Shown in pieces: positions 41,392-51,082 of a stretch of DNA of 64,000 nucleotides (position 1 is its first letter; each line of letters begins with the position of its first letter). A model generated the notes under the pieces. It did not search any database, was not told the origin of the DNA, and saw only the letters and a list, made by a program, of their open reading frames with translations. A program made the translations under genes and the position numbers. The DNA is from an uncultured Schlesneria sp. (GTDB lineage Bacteria > Planctomycetota > Planctomycetia > Planctomycetales > Planctomycetaceae). The stretch spans positions 19,332-83,331 of the forward strand of contig CAILLA010000132.1 of the NCBI GenBank assembly GCA_903834925.1, written 5' to 3'.

Positions 41392-43938
41392 CTAAGGTGT
41401 CACTGTGACATTACGGGTAACTGGATTACTCGACTTCGGAGTCGGAACAAAATCGTCGGTCGCGATGACGGTAAATGTTCGAGTCGCCGTACTGACCGCT
41501 GATCCTGACGTGCTAAACGTCACCAATCGCAGAACCTCACGATAAAACCCTACGTAACTTGTCCCCGTGAATGTCAGCGTCCCTGTGGCTGCATTGAATG
41601 AACCGACGATCCCGTATTGATTCGTGAAAGAGAGCAAATCGTGTCCGCTCGAATTATTTTGGTAACCAGATGTGATCTGGATGGTCAGACTCGTAAGGTT
41701 ATTACTGTCAGGGTCACTAACCAGTGCATTGCCAAAAATTGCGATCGCAGGACTGTTCACTTTGTATGTCAAGGCTGTGGAGTCATTTACCTGCACAAGA
41801 GGAGGGGCGTCGATTCCACTGACCGAGACATTTTGAGTTCCGGACCCGCTGTTTGCATAAATGTCGTTTACAGTGAACGTTGCCGCTCGAGTGGCTGGAT
41901 TCACGACCCCGGCAACGGCGTAAAATACGATTGATCGAAGGACCGTCTGAAAGTGAGCCACCGTATCAAACCCTGTCAGAGTCAACACGGCAGTGTGCCC
42001 GACAAGATCTTCGACAAACGTATGCTGAAACGCATAGCTGTTATAAAAATCAAGACGATCTCCCGCCTGCCAGTTTGCGAACGAGACCGTTGCGCTATAG
42101 ATGTTCAAACCGGTCGGTTGCGTAACAACCAGGTTTGGAGCGACGGTCAGTGGAGCGGCATTTTGAAAGTATGTCACCGTACTGCCGACCCCGGTGACCG
42201 TCGGCGGAACACTGTTCGCGATGGGATTTATGCGAATGCTTTGAGAACCCGAGGCGCTGTGTGAAAGTATGTCTGTCACGCTAAACATGGCGACTTGTTG
42301 CAACCAAGTTACGGGATTACCTGCCACGCACCAGAAGACAACGGAACTGAGCTCCGTCTGGTAGTGTGCAGCGGTGTTGACTCCTGTCAAAGTTAAGACC
42401 GCCATACCCGCGACAAGGTCTTCGCTAAACGTATGCTGCAATGCGTACGTGTTCGAAAACTCAAGACGGTCACCACTCTGCCAGTTCACAAACGAGACCG
42501 TCGCACTGGCGATATTCAGTCCGTCGGGATGAGTAACAACGATACTCGGAGCGATCGTGATTGCAGCCCCCTTTTCCACGTAGGTCAGTGGTAAAGTGAA
42601 TCCCGAGATAGCCGGCGTCGCACCTGCCCGATCGGTCAGGTTGCGAGTCACGATATTGGAAAGCTGTTGACCATTGTTCGCTTGAAAGCAGATCGTCCGG
42701 GTTAATGCCATGTTCGGTGAGGCACTGGTATTGTGGTACATGACATTGCGCAATGCAACGCGATAATTCGAAACCGAATCGGTTCCGGTCAGTGTCAATG
42801 TTCCCGTTGTCGAATTCCACGACCCGGTGATGGTGGCGGTGTTCGAAAAGGTGAGCACATCCTGGTTGCTCTGGTAATTACCCGTAATCGAAATCGTGGC
42901 TGAAGTCCAGTTATTCAAATTCTTGTCAAAGACGGCAAGTGTTGAGGTCACGGGTGTCGATAACGCACCGATGGCACTCAGCGGAGTCGATTCGATCCCG
43001 TAGAGAACGGGCGGGACGTTTGTTCGCGTGTTCGCGTCGACTTCAACGTTTTGTGATCCGATCGTGAAATTCTTGGAAATCGGTGAGCTGATTCCTGTCC
43101 CCGAAAACGTGACGGTGTAAGTTCCAGCAGGAAGTGCAATCTGGTAACCGCCGGCAGAATTGGCTGTTGTGTGGTAAGTTCCTGCACCGGTAATGTCGAC
43201 GGAAACTCCACCAATCCCTTCTCCAACGTCATAGAAGTTGTTGGCGCTGACAGAATCGGTATAGGCAATTCCGGTCAAGATCGAATTGCCGGGCCTCGTT
43301 CCAAAATCGTTGCCAGTTTGAACCGCATTAAAGCCAGTGTATTTTCCCGATTGAACAGCCGAGCCCACTTCCGAGAAACTGCCGTTAACCATATTCACGC
43401 GATGGCCACGATCGACTTCGGTCGTATCGAGAAATAGATTCTGATACTCGTCAGTGACGAACTGAAGCAGATTGATGGCACCCGATGTGTATTGAAGCGC
43501 CAGATTCTCGCCAACGGTCGTCCACCCGGTGTAACCAGAGGCATTAATTCGCTGAACCGGCGTGGAACCGTCCGAGCCTGTGTGGGAAAAATAGTTATTG
43601 GCCAGTTCGTCAGCGATATGACCTTCGATTGATGCTTGCAGATTGTCATTGAGAGCCAACGGCTGACGAGCACCCGGAGCCAATGTTCCAGCGGGCAGGC
43701 CTTCGTTCAGCGTCGTCCCTAACCGAGTCGCTTCGGCAACCGGATCTTGTCGAGCGCGATTGATTAACGCCAGAAAATATTCTTCGTAGGCCGTAACGTT
43801 CGTTAGAGCGATCCGTTTTTCCAATCGTTCAATGGAAACCGCTCCTGGTCGGTTTGAGAAATACGATCGGACTCGTCGTCCCCGCTTACAAATTTTCGAA
43901 TCAAAACACCAGCGTTTCAATTGCGTCCAAAAGTCCAT
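41392..43938 (-). CDS. Surface protein with CAP (SCP/PR-1) domain and repeats
   Basis: 848 aa. A basic N-terminus carries SIERLEKRIALT, a short leader like the planctomycete LEPR-type export signal. The CAP domain (about 50-200) keeps H119 (NYFSHTGSDG), E144 (VGENLA), H179 (RGHRVNM) and E190 (FSEVG), the four residues of the CAP cavity. A Cna-B/carboxypeptidase-regulatory-like beta domain follows (about 225-300). From about 310 to the end come five or so beta-sandwich repeats of the form TLTLTGTDSVSNYRVALRNVMY. Role unknown, probably in the outer envelope. CAP domains bind lipids or act as proteases in some families, but neither can be claimed here. Confidence 0.8.
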   Translation of the reverse strand: MDFWTQLKRWCFDSKICKRGRRVRSYFSNRPGAVSIERLEKRIALTNVTAYEEYFLALINRARQDPVAEATRLGTTLNEGLPAGTLAPGARQPLALNDNLQASIEGHIADELANNYFSHTGSDGSTPVQRINASGYTGWTTVGENLALQYTSGAINLLQFVTDEYQNLFLDTTEVDRGHRVNMVNGSFSEVGSAVQSGKYTGFNAVQTGNDFGTRPGNSILTGIAYTDSVSANNFYDVGEGIGGVSVDITGAGTYHTTANSAGGYQIALPAGTYTVTFSGTGISSPISKNFTIGSQNVEVDANTRTNVPPVLYGIESTPLSAIGALSTPVTSTLAVFDKNLNNWTSATISITGNYQSNQDVLTFSNTATITGSWNSTTGTLTLTGTDSVSNYRVALRNVMYHNTSASPNMALTRTICFQANNGQQLSNIVTRNLTDRAGATPAISGFTLPLTYVEKGAAITIAPSIVVTHPDGLNIASATVSFVNWQSGDRLEFSNTYALQHTFSEDLVAGMAVLTLTGVNTAAHYQTELSSVVFWCVAGNPVTWLQQVAMFSVTDILSHSASGSQSIRINPIANSVPPTVTGVGSTVTYFQNAAPLTVAPNLVVTQPTGLNIYSATVSFANWQAGDRLDFYNSYAFQHTFVEDLVGHTAVLTLTGFDTVAHFQTVLRSIVFYAVAGVVNPATRAATFTVNDIYANSGSGTQNVSVSGIDAPPLVQVNDSTALTYKVNSPAIAIFGNALVSDPDSNNLTSLTIQITSGYQNNSSGHDLLSFTNQYGIVGSFNAATGTLTFTGTSYVGFYREVLRLVTFSTSGSAVSTATRTFTVIATDDFVPTPKSSNPVTRNVTVTP

Positions 43939-44179
43939 GATTGAGCCCTTTCACTAAAATCGACCCACTGGCTGGGATGGCTGGCGAGCCATTGTGAGAT
44001 CGCCTTTCAGTATAACAAAAAACGACGGTAAACGAGGAAAGCCCCAAACTCAAAACCAACTTCTCTGCTTTTCTACAATCACACAAATCGCCTGAAACCG
44101 TTAAACAGCATTCACTTGCAACTGATCTTGGCCCGTTTTGCATCGGATTCTATACTCCCCGTCCCTTCGACGAATTCTT

Positions 44180-44185
44180 AAGGAG
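44180..44185 (+). promoter_or_regulatory. AAGGAG ribosome site fixing a TTG start
   Basis: AAGGAG with six bases to TTG at 44192, a much better start than the upstream ATG at 44138 in the same frame, which has no site. Confidence 0.7.
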
Positions 44186-44191
44186 TCTCAT

Positions 44192-44647
44192 TTGGGTCAG
44201 CTCATCACGAGTCACGTGCAGTCGCGGCAATCAAGTCGGGTCTGGCTTCGACATGGCCTTCTGGTCGTGCTGGCAGTCCTGTCGTCTTTGTCCGTCGGTT
44301 GCGTGAGTCGTCGGATGACAATCGTTTCCAATCCCCCTGGTGCCATGACGCTACTCGACGGACGAGAAATCGGTTACACACCCGCTTCGGCCGATTTCAT
44401 CTGGTACGGCACTCGACAAGTGACGTTGATCAAAGAGGGCTATGAAACGAAGACAGAGATGGTCACGACCCCTGCACCATGGTACCAGTGGCCCGTGATC
44501 GAATTCTTCGCCGATAACTTTTCACCGAAACGCGTTACGGATCGACGAGTTTTCAATTTTGAACTGCAGCCCAGGCAAATCATCCCCGACGAAGAACTTC
44601 GGGCGCGGGCACGACAACTTCGCAGCGAAGCTCAGATCGGCCAATGA
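44192..44647 (+). CDS. PEGA-domain lipoprotein
   Basis: 151 aa from TTG 44192. The N-terminal hydrophobic stretch WLRHGLLVVLAVLSSLSVGC ends in a lipobox (SVGC), so Cys is probably lipidated. The PEGA domain follows: MTIVSNPPGAMTLLDGREIGYTPASADFIWYGTRQVTLIKEGYE. The C-terminus is helical and polar. PEGA domains occur in surface and envelope proteins of bacteria; function unknown. Its tail overlaps the convergent CWC gene by 68 bases. Confidence 0.82.
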   Translation: MGQLITSHVQSRQSSRVWLRHGLLVVLAVLSSLSVGCVSRRMTIVSNPPGAMTLLDGREIGYTPASADFIWYGTRQVTLIKEGYETKTEMVTTPAPWYQWPVIEFFADNFSPKRVTDRRVFNFELQPRQIIPDEELRARARQLRSEAQIGQ

Positions 44648-44825
44648 TTTTTTCCAGACATTCCTGGCAAAGACATTTTGTGTCCTCGCTGACCGGCAAC
44701 ACTGCAGGCAAGGTCATACACCAGCAACTCGCGCATCCGTTGGTAATGTCACACGTGAAATGACGCTCGCAGATGTGACACTTGCTGTTGAATTCCTTCG
44801 GACGATTGCTTTCAGGAATCTGCAT
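44580..44825 (-). CDS. Cysteine-rich CWC family protein
   Basis: 81 aa. Pattern CHICERHFTCDITNG, CASCWCMTLP, LPVSEDTKCLCQECL: pairs of cysteines around the CWC centre that names the family (PF14375), probably zinc-binding. The ATG at 44825 lies inside the last codons of the ABC/CPBP gene (which stops at 44812) behind AGGTAGGTG, so the two are translationally linked. Function unknown. Its 3' end runs antisense into the PEGA gene. Confidence 0.78.
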   Translation of the reverse strand: MQIPESNRPKEFNSKCHICERHFTCDITNGCASCWCMTLPAVLPVSEDTKCLCQECLEKIIGRSELRCEVVVPAPEVLRRG

Positions 44826-47229
44826 CGTCACCTACCTTCGAAAGTCCAATCGAGCCGGATACCCGATCAAGAGCATCTGGACCGCTGGGATTTATCGTTG
44901 GTCGCAATAGACCGTAAAGCAATCCGATCGCAACCAGTAACAACAAACCGAGTAATCCAGACTGGTATCGCAGCGTACCATCCTCCTGGCGAAAGAAATA
45001 ACTCCAGACTTGATCAGTAGGAACAGAACTTCCGAATCGGTCGTGAAGTACACCAAGCGAATTATGAATGAAATGGTAAGCCATGCCCGGAAACAAACTT
45101 CTTGACCGAATGCACATCGCCCCAAGCACGATTCCAAGCAACGTCGCATTGAAGACTTGCTGCGGAATCATGTGAATGATCCCAAACATGAAACTCGACA
45201 ACAGGACCGCAAGAGTCACTCGCCCCGACTGACGAAAACCTGACAATAAAAAACCTCGGAAAGCGAGTTCTTCACAGATCGCAGGAGTCACTGCGAAGGC
45301 CAGAATCGCCACCCAGAGATTCGTCGTTTTCAACTGCTGCATCAGCTCAACGACCCCCTGAGGTGCAGGAGGGAAAAACCATTGCAGGCGGACTAACAAT
45401 TCGAATACCAGAGGTTGCAGCGCAAATGGCAATAAGGCTGCAAACAAAAGACGTTGCAGACCCGGCCAACGTAACGAAAACGTCCGACGCCGACTGGAGG
45501 TCAGAAAAACGCCCATTAATACCGCTGGCCCAGCCATCAACAGGACTTGCTGTAGGATCAATAACTTGATCTGAAGCGGCCCCTGCTCCGACTTCGGCGT
45601 ATGCTGAATCGCCGCCTGGATTGGCTTCCAGGATGCGAACTGCAACAGAATCATCAGCAAAAAACAGAATAATCCTTCGGCAAATGTCGGCAACGGCCCC
45701 TTGTCGCGGAACAGGTGTTTGACCCAAAGTCGCAAGTCCACCTGCTCGGATTCACAAAACAAAACCTCTTCACTGTTGAATTGCTCAACCGCCCACCAGA
45801 GCGCGAGCAAGCTGTAACCAATCGATGTCAACAGAACCGGAATCACATAAGCATACATCGCCGTATCGGGACCGTTCGCTTTCAACAAACCCTTCAGCAA
45901 CAGGCCGGGACCGATCACCGGAAACACCGTATAAAAGGGCTGCATCTCGGTACCGGGCGACAGGCAAAACATTGTCATACCAAGCGACGCAATGAGAAGA
46001 GGTGACAAATAATACTGACCCTCTTTACTGCTTCGGGCAAATGTCGCTAAAGCCAGGCAAAGGGCGCTGAACAATGTCGACAGTGGAACAAGAATGACGA
46101 TCACCCAGACCAGCGAGACAAATGGCGGCATCGTCAGGTCACCCAGCCGCGATGAAGCCTGCCCCAGCGTCAGCGACGCCATGTATTTTCCCGTGATCCC
46201 GACACTGAGCAGATTCAGCAGCGCCGTCGTCATACTGAATAGCAAAATTGTGAAGAATTTGCCGAGCACGATTTCAGTTCGAGTCGCCGGGCAGATGAGC
46301 AGCGTTTCCATCGTCCCCCGCTCTTTCTCTCCCGCACACAAATCGACAGCAGGATAAAATGCGCCAGTCAGCGACATGAGCACCAGCAAAGCGGGAAACA
46401 CTTTGGACCAGACGTTTGCTGAAACATTTTCGCTGTCAGCCAGGTCCAGGTCTTGAGCGTTGATCGGGGTCGTCAGGTTTTCGGGTAGCTGACTCTGTCG
46501 AAGCTGCTCCTTCAGAATCGAACGTTCCCAAGTTCGAATGACCTCGGCCACTCGACGGTACGCGATGGATGACTTTTCGTCCGCACTATTCTGCACAAAC
46601 AGCGGACGAGAAGTATCTTTCGTGATTTCGCCACATGGCTGCCGCTGGACCAGATCGGCTTGTCGCCTGGCAACATCCCGACCAAATTCCGGCGGCACAA
46701 TGACCAGTACTTGAATTCCACTCTGTTCAAATTTCTTGACTAACTTCGCATTCAAGGTTGCAAGCGACGTTTCTCGACCGGCAACATCGGCTACCGTGTC
46801 GGCGGTCTTTGCTGCCGTAATCGAGGCTTCCAGCCCCTGACGTTCGAGCACAAGATCTCGAAGCTGCCTGGCATTCTCAATGAGCAGTTCTTCTGCAGCT
46901 GTGCGACGGTCCAAATCCGCCGGTGACTGATCTTCGGGTTCAACAAGATCCGCAAGGACAATCAGCTTTTCTGCGTCTGCCGGTGAACGAAACCATTTCG
47001 TGGCAAAACGATGTCCGTCAAGTAGAGATGGGGGAGGCAGATCAGCTGCCCCCAGGATCACAACCGTTCGAGCCTGCTCTGTAAACAAGGCCGTCATTTG
47101 AGCCGTGCCGACACCCATCAATGGGTACAACAACATCGGCAACACGGCAACCATGAATAATGTTCGCCGGTCTCGTAATTGATCAAGAACTTCGCGTCGA
47201 AAAATGAGAATAACGTTTCGCCAGCTCAT
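44812..47229 (-). CDS. ABC-2 permease fused to CPBP intramembrane protease
   Basis: 805 aa. N-terminal half: NatB/ABC-2 permease topology, with MSWRNVILIFRREVLDQLRDRRTLF, a large outer loop (60-270), then five or six membrane segments (FPALLVLMSLTGAFYPAVDL, GTMETLLICPATRTEIVLGKFF). C-terminal half (about 560-790): CPBP/Abi protease with EELAFRGFL (EExxxR), FMFGIIHM and AYHFIHNSLG, the metal-binding histidines of the family. Such fusions occur in planctomycetes, possibly linking export to membrane proteolysis. The ATPase subunit (NatA-like) is not beside it, so it must come from elsewhere. Confidence 0.9.
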   Translation of the reverse strand: MSWRNVILIFRREVLDQLRDRRTLFMVAVLPMLLYPLMGVGTAQMTALFTEQARTVVILGAADLPPPSLLDGHRFATKWFRSPADAEKLIVLADLVEPEDQSPADLDRRTAAEELLIENARQLRDLVLERQGLEASITAAKTADTVADVAGRETSLATLNAKLVKKFEQSGIQVLVIVPPEFGRDVARRQADLVQRQPCGEITKDTSRPLFVQNSADEKSSIAYRRVAEVIRTWERSILKEQLRQSQLPENLTTPINAQDLDLADSENVSANVWSKVFPALLVLMSLTGAFYPAVDLCAGEKERGTMETLLICPATRTEIVLGKFFTILLFSMTTALLNLLSVGITGKYMASLTLGQASSRLGDLTMPPFVSLVWVIVILVPLSTLFSALCLALATFARSSKEGQYYLSPLLIASLGMTMFCLSPGTEMQPFYTVFPVIGPGLLLKGLLKANGPDTAMYAYVIPVLLTSIGYSLLALWWAVEQFNSEEVLFCESEQVDLRLWVKHLFRDKGPLPTFAEGLFCFLLMILLQFASWKPIQAAIQHTPKSEQGPLQIKLLILQQVLLMAGPAVLMGVFLTSSRRRTFSLRWPGLQRLLFAALLPFALQPLVFELLVRLQWFFPPAPQGVVELMQQLKTTNLWVAILAFAVTPAICEELAFRGFLLSGFRQSGRVTLAVLLSSFMFGIIHMIPQQVFNATLLGIVLGAMCIRSRSLFPGMAYHFIHNSLGVLHDRFGSSVPTDQVWSYFFRQEDGTLRYQSGLLGLLLLVAIGLLYGLLRPTINPSGPDALDRVSGSIGLSKVGDDADS

Positions 47230-47737
47230 ATGCTACTTTTTTATTGCCGTGAAATCGTTGGTCAAATGACCGATTCGATCCCTGTCCTATTCCAAAAACC
47301 GAAGTCAGCATATCGAAAGAATAACGACTAAACGAACATTGGTCTTGCCGGAACGCGTCTGGCTGTGATAATTCCTTATGTTCGTCAAGCGGGAATCCGA
47401 CATCAAATCCGAAACGAGGAAATGATTGGACACGAAAGACGGGTCGAACGTTGAACGAATGGTGACGGCGTTGGGAACTGATTGACCTCGAAGTCAAAGG
47501 TTCTTGAAGAGATCGCTTCGATGCACTCGGTGCACGTGGCGGCATGAATTGGCTGTTCTTTACCACTTTCTGAATCGTAAGGACTGGGCGGTCATCTGAC
47601 GGCTCGCACGGGGGGACGCAAATGATGGCGTCGAGAAACGTGCAACAGATTGCCTTCCAGTCGCGAGCGTGAATCGAGTCCATGCGCTCATTGCATGGTG
47701 ACCTTCACGATCGACATTTGACACAAGGATCGGTCAC
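47230..47737. other. Intergenic space, no supported gene
   Basis: 508 bases between the divergent ABC/CPBP and prkA genes. A minus-strand open frame (47183-47683) exists, but its composition (Arg, Ser, Phe-rich, no motif) and overlap with the ABC gene's start argue against it. The space probably holds promoters for both flanking units. I see no repeat or RNA. Confidence 0.45.
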
Positions 47738-49786
47738 ATGGCTACTGGGCAAAGTTTACTGCAACAGTTTTCTTCACGTCAGAACGCGGATGCGTATCGA
47801 CAGGAACACTGGCAAGGGACGTTCGACGAGTATCTCGATCTGGTAAAAAAGACGCCCGAGGTGACCCGTTCGGCTCATCAGCGGATGTACGATATGATCA
47901 TGACCTATGGCACCTATCCGGTGGACGAAGGTCGTCGTGACGGCTTGCTGAGATACAAATTCTTCGATGATCCAGACACCGGCGGCGAAGATGCCATCTT
48001 CGGTTTGACCGAACCGCTGACGCAGCTCGTCCACGTCTTCCGATCGGCGGCACTGAAGTACGGTAGCGAACGCCGAGTCCTCCTGCTGCACGGCCCTGTG
48101 GGAAGTTCCAAAAGCACAATCGCCCGACTTCTGAAAAAGGGACTTCAGCGATACAGCCGAAAACCCGAAGGGGCACTCTACTCGTTCGGCTGGAAAGAAG
48201 AAGACGGATCGATCACATGGGACCCCATGAACAGCGAACCGCTGCAACTGATCCCACATGCTTATCGGGATGAAGTCTGCGCCTCGCTCAACGAAGGACG
48301 TGATCGAAACAAGCAATTTACCGTCGAGATCACGGGCGATGTCTGTCCGCTCAGCCGTTTTATCTTCAAAGAACGGATCGAGAAATGTGATGGAGACTGG
48401 ACCAAAGTCTTGCAGAGCGTCGTCGTAAGACGGTTTTTCCTCTCGGAACAGGACCGCATCGGGATCGGGACGTTCCAGCCCAAAGACGAAAAAAACCAGG
48501 ATAGCACGGAACTGACTGGCGACATCAACTATCGCAAGATTGCCGAATACGGTTCGGAATCAGATCCACGTGCGTTCAACTTCGATGGTGAGTTCAACGT
48601 GTCTAACCGAGGCATGATCGAATTCATCGAAGTGCTGAAGCTTGACGTGGCGTTCCTTTACGATCTGCTTGGTGCTTCCCAAGAGCACAAGATCAAGCCG
48701 AAAAAGTTCGCTCAGACGGACATCGACACGGTCATCATCGGCCACACGAACGAACCGGAATTCCGCAAGTTGCAATCGAACGAATTCATGGAAGCGTTAC
48801 GTGACCGAACCGTGAAGATCGACATTCCGTACGTGACCAAGCTGGGCCATGAACTGCGAATCTACGAAAAGGATTACAACGACCGCCGTGTCCGCGGAAA
48901 ACACATCGCCCCGCACACGCTGGAAGTCGCCGCAACATGGGCAGTATTGACCCGACTCGAAGAACCGAAGCATCACGGTTTGACCGTGCTGCAAAAGCTG
49001 AAGCTTTATAACGGCAAGACGCTGCCGGGCTTCACGACGGAAAACATTGAGCAACTGAGAAAAGAAGCCAAGCACGAGGGGCTCGGGGGAATTTCACCCC
49101 GGTACGTTCAAGACAAGATCTCGAACGCATTGGTCAACAACACCGAGGCCACGTGCATTAACCCGTTCATGGTCCTGAATGAACTGGAATATGGCCTGCA
49201 ACATCACTCGCTGATCCCGAATGAGGAAACGCGAGAAGGGTATCGGCGCCTGATCTCGGTCGTGAAGGACGAGTACACCGACGTCGTCAAAAACGAGGTA
49301 CAACGAGCGATTGCAGCCGACGAAGAGGCGCTGATGAGACTTTGTTCGAACTACATCGACAACGTCAAAGCCTATACGCAGCGTGAAAAGGTGCGGAACA
49401 AGTTCACCGGTCAGGACGAACAACCGGACGAACGCCTCATGCGATCGATCGAAGAACGGATCGATATTCCCGAGACTCGTAAAGACGATTTCCGCCGTGA
49501 AATCATGAATTACATCGGGGCCTTGTCGCTGGACGGAAAGAAGTTCGACTACAAGACGAACGAGCGCCTGCATAAGGCTCTGGAAATGAAACTGTTCGAA
49601 GACCAGAAAGATACGATCAAGTTGACCAGCCTGGTCTCGAATGTCGTCGATAAGGATACGCAGGAAAAGATCGACGTCGTCAAAGGCCGACTGATCAAGA
49701 ACTTTGGCTACAACGACGAATCCGCGACCGACGTCTTGCAGTACGTCGCCAGCATTTTCGCCCGAGGAGACGCAAAGCGAGACTAG
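47738..49786 (+). CDS. prkA: PrkA-family serine protein kinase
   Basis: 682 aa, the usual PrkA/YeaG length. AAA-type PrkA domain: Walker [10 protein letters not shown] (119-127), [14 protein letters not shown], and a large region with [30 protein letters not shown]. The C-terminal PrkA kinase-like region has [21 protein letters not shown]. PrkA proteins act in starvation, stationary-phase and stress responses; some are AAA+ proteases, so the kinase label is not certain. AAGGATC precedes the start. The DUF444 gene follows on the same strand, the usual partner. Confidence 0.94.
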   Translation: MATGQSLLQQFSSRQNADAYRQEHWQGTFDEYLDLVKKTPEVTRSAHQRMYDMIMTYGTYPVDEGRRDGLLRYKFFDDPDTGGEDAIFGLTEPLTQLVHVFRSAALKYGSERRVLLLHGPVGSSKSTIARLLKKGLQRYSRKPEGALYSFGWKEEDGSITWDPMNSEPLQLIPHAYRDEVCASLNEGRDRNKQFTVEITGDVCPLSRFIFKERIEKCDGDWTKVLQSVVVRRFFLSEQDRIGIGTFQPKDEKNQDSTELTGDINYRKIAEYGSESDPRAFNFDGEFNVSNRGMIEFIEVLKLDVAFLYDLLGASQEHKIKPKKFAQTDIDTVIIGHTNEPEFRKLQSNEFMEALRDRTVKIDIPYVTKLGHELRIYEKDYNDRRVRGKHIAPHTLEVAATWAVLTRLEEPKHHGLTVLQKLKLYNGKTLPGFTTENIEQLRKEAKHEGLGGISPRYVQDKISNALVNNTEATCINPFMVLNELEYGLQHHSLIPNEETREGYRRLISVVKDEYTDVVKNEVQRAIAADEEALMRLCSNYIDNVKAYTQREKVRNKFTGQDEQPDERLMRSIEERIDIPETRKDDFRREIMNYIGALSLDGKKFDYKTNERLHKALEMKLFEDQKDTIKLTSLVSNVVDKDTQEKIDVVKGRLIKNFGYNDESATDVLQYVASIFARGDAKRD

Positions 49787-49816
49787 TCTATTATCAACGA
49801 CGAAAGTTCAGGTTCT

Positions 49817-49913
49817 GTGCCACTGCATCGGAGTCTTCTCCGACGCAGTGTCTTCGCATGTGATGCGTCAATCGAAGAACGCTGGATGACCGTAGACGGT
49901 CATCCAGTGGCAC
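49817..49913. repeat. Double-hairpin GTGCCACTG repeat, copy 5
   Basis: Starts GTGCCACTG and ends CAGTGGCAC. The first hairpin CACTGCATCGGAG...CTCCGACGCAGTG and second CTGGATGACCG...CGGTCATCCAG pair almost perfectly. It lies between prkA and its partner gene, inside a likely operon. Confidence 0.82.
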
Positions 49914-49959
49914 GCGACTTCTCAGCAGTGACAAAGCGGAAGAGAGAAGGATCACGGCC

Positions 49960-51066
49960 ATGACACGCTCCATTGACCGGGATAACCAGCGATTCAAAGA
50001 AATCGTCCGGGGAAAGGTCCGTCAGGGCCTGAAGAAGTACATCACGCACGGCGAAATCCTCGGTCGAAAAGGACGCGAGACTGTCAGCATCCCGGTCCCG
50101 AACATCGAGATCCCTCATTTCCGACATGGTCAAAAAGGGTCTGGCGGCGTGGGGCAAGGTGAAGGCGATCCAGGTCAACCAATCGGTAAAGGGGAAGACG
50201 ACGGTGACGGACAGGGTCAACCGGGCGATCAAAAGGGTCAGCACATCCGCGAGGCGGAACTGACGATCGAAGAGCTGGCTCAAATGCTGGGCGATGAATT
50301 GCAGCTTCCGGCGATCAAGCCCAAGGGACAGTATACAATCAAAGCCGTTAAGACAAAGTACAACAGCATCCGTCAAACCGGCCCTGATTCACTTCGCCAC
50401 TTCAAACGAACGTATAAACGAGCATTGCGTCGGCTGATCTCGTCCAGTGAATATGACCCGCACAAGCCGATCGTCGTACCGACGCGTGAAGACGAACGGT
50501 TCCGATCATGGACCGAAGTCCCCTTGCCGCACGCCAACGCGGCTGTGATCTATATCATGGACGTGTCTGGTTCAATGACCGACGACCAGAAAGAGATCGT
50601 TCGGACCGAATCGTTCTGGATCGACACCTGGTTAAAAAGCCAATACGACGGCCTTCAGCGTCGGTATATTGTTCACGACGCTGTCGCGCATGAGGTCGAC
50701 GAAGACACGTTCTATCGAGTTCGTGAAAGCGGCGGGACTCGCATTTCGTCCGCGTACGTCGAATGCAAAAAGATCATCGAACGAGACTTCCCGCCAGCCG
50801 ACTGGAACATCTACATCTTCCAGTTTTCCGACGGAGACAACTGGGGCGAAGATAACAACAGTTGTCTGAAGATCCTTCAGGACGACTTCCTGACCGTCTG
50901 TAATCTCTTCTGTTACGGCCAGGTCGAAAGCCCCTACGGCTCCGGCGACTACATCCGCGAACTAAGAAAATTCGCCGGCAACTTCGAAAACCTGATCCTT
51001 TCAAACATCAAAGACAAGGACGGCATCTACGAATCGATCAGGACTTTCCTGGGTAAAGGGAAGTAG
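49960..51066 (+). CDS. DUF444 (YeaH/YhbH) family protein with von Willebrand A fold
   Basis: 368 aa. Begins with the family block RSIDRDNQRFKEIVRGKVR, then a Gly/Asp/Gln-rich linker (about 55-95), then KTKYNSIRQTGPDSLRHFKRTYKRALRR. The VWA domain has the metal site DVSGSM (201-206) and DGDNWGED near 285. YeaH-type proteins work with PrkA/YeaG and SpoVR in stress responses. No spoVR gene lies next to it here; the next gene is on the other strand 16 bases away. 173 bases, including a repeat, separate it from prkA, so co-transcription is likely but not certain. Confidence 0.9.
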   Translation: MTRSIDRDNQRFKEIVRGKVRQGLKKYITHGEILGRKGRETVSIPVPNIEIPHFRHGQKGSGGVGQGEGDPGQPIGKGEDDGDGQGQPGDQKGQHIREAELTIEELAQMLGDELQLPAIKPKGQYTIKAVKTKYNSIRQTGPDSLRHFKRTYKRALRRLISSSEYDPHKPIVVPTREDERFRSWTEVPLPHANAAVIYIMDVSGSMTDDQKEIVRTESFWIDTWLKSQYDGLQRRYIVHDAVAHEVDEDTFYRVRESGGTRISSAYVECKKIIERDFPPADWNIYIFQFSDGDNWGEDNNSCLKILQDDFLTVCNLFCYGQVESPYGSGDYIRELRKFAGNFENLILSNIKDKDGIYESIRTFLGKGK

Positions 51067-51082
51067 ATCAAACCGTCTGGTT

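Noticed and set aside
41392..43938. Several long plus-strand frames inside the surface-protein genes
   Set aside because: They are antisense shadows; the minus-strand frames have leader peptides and domain patterns.
47183..47683. 166-codon frame upstream of the ABC/CPBP gene
   Set aside because: It overlaps the start of a certain gene in another frame and has no motif or ribosome site.
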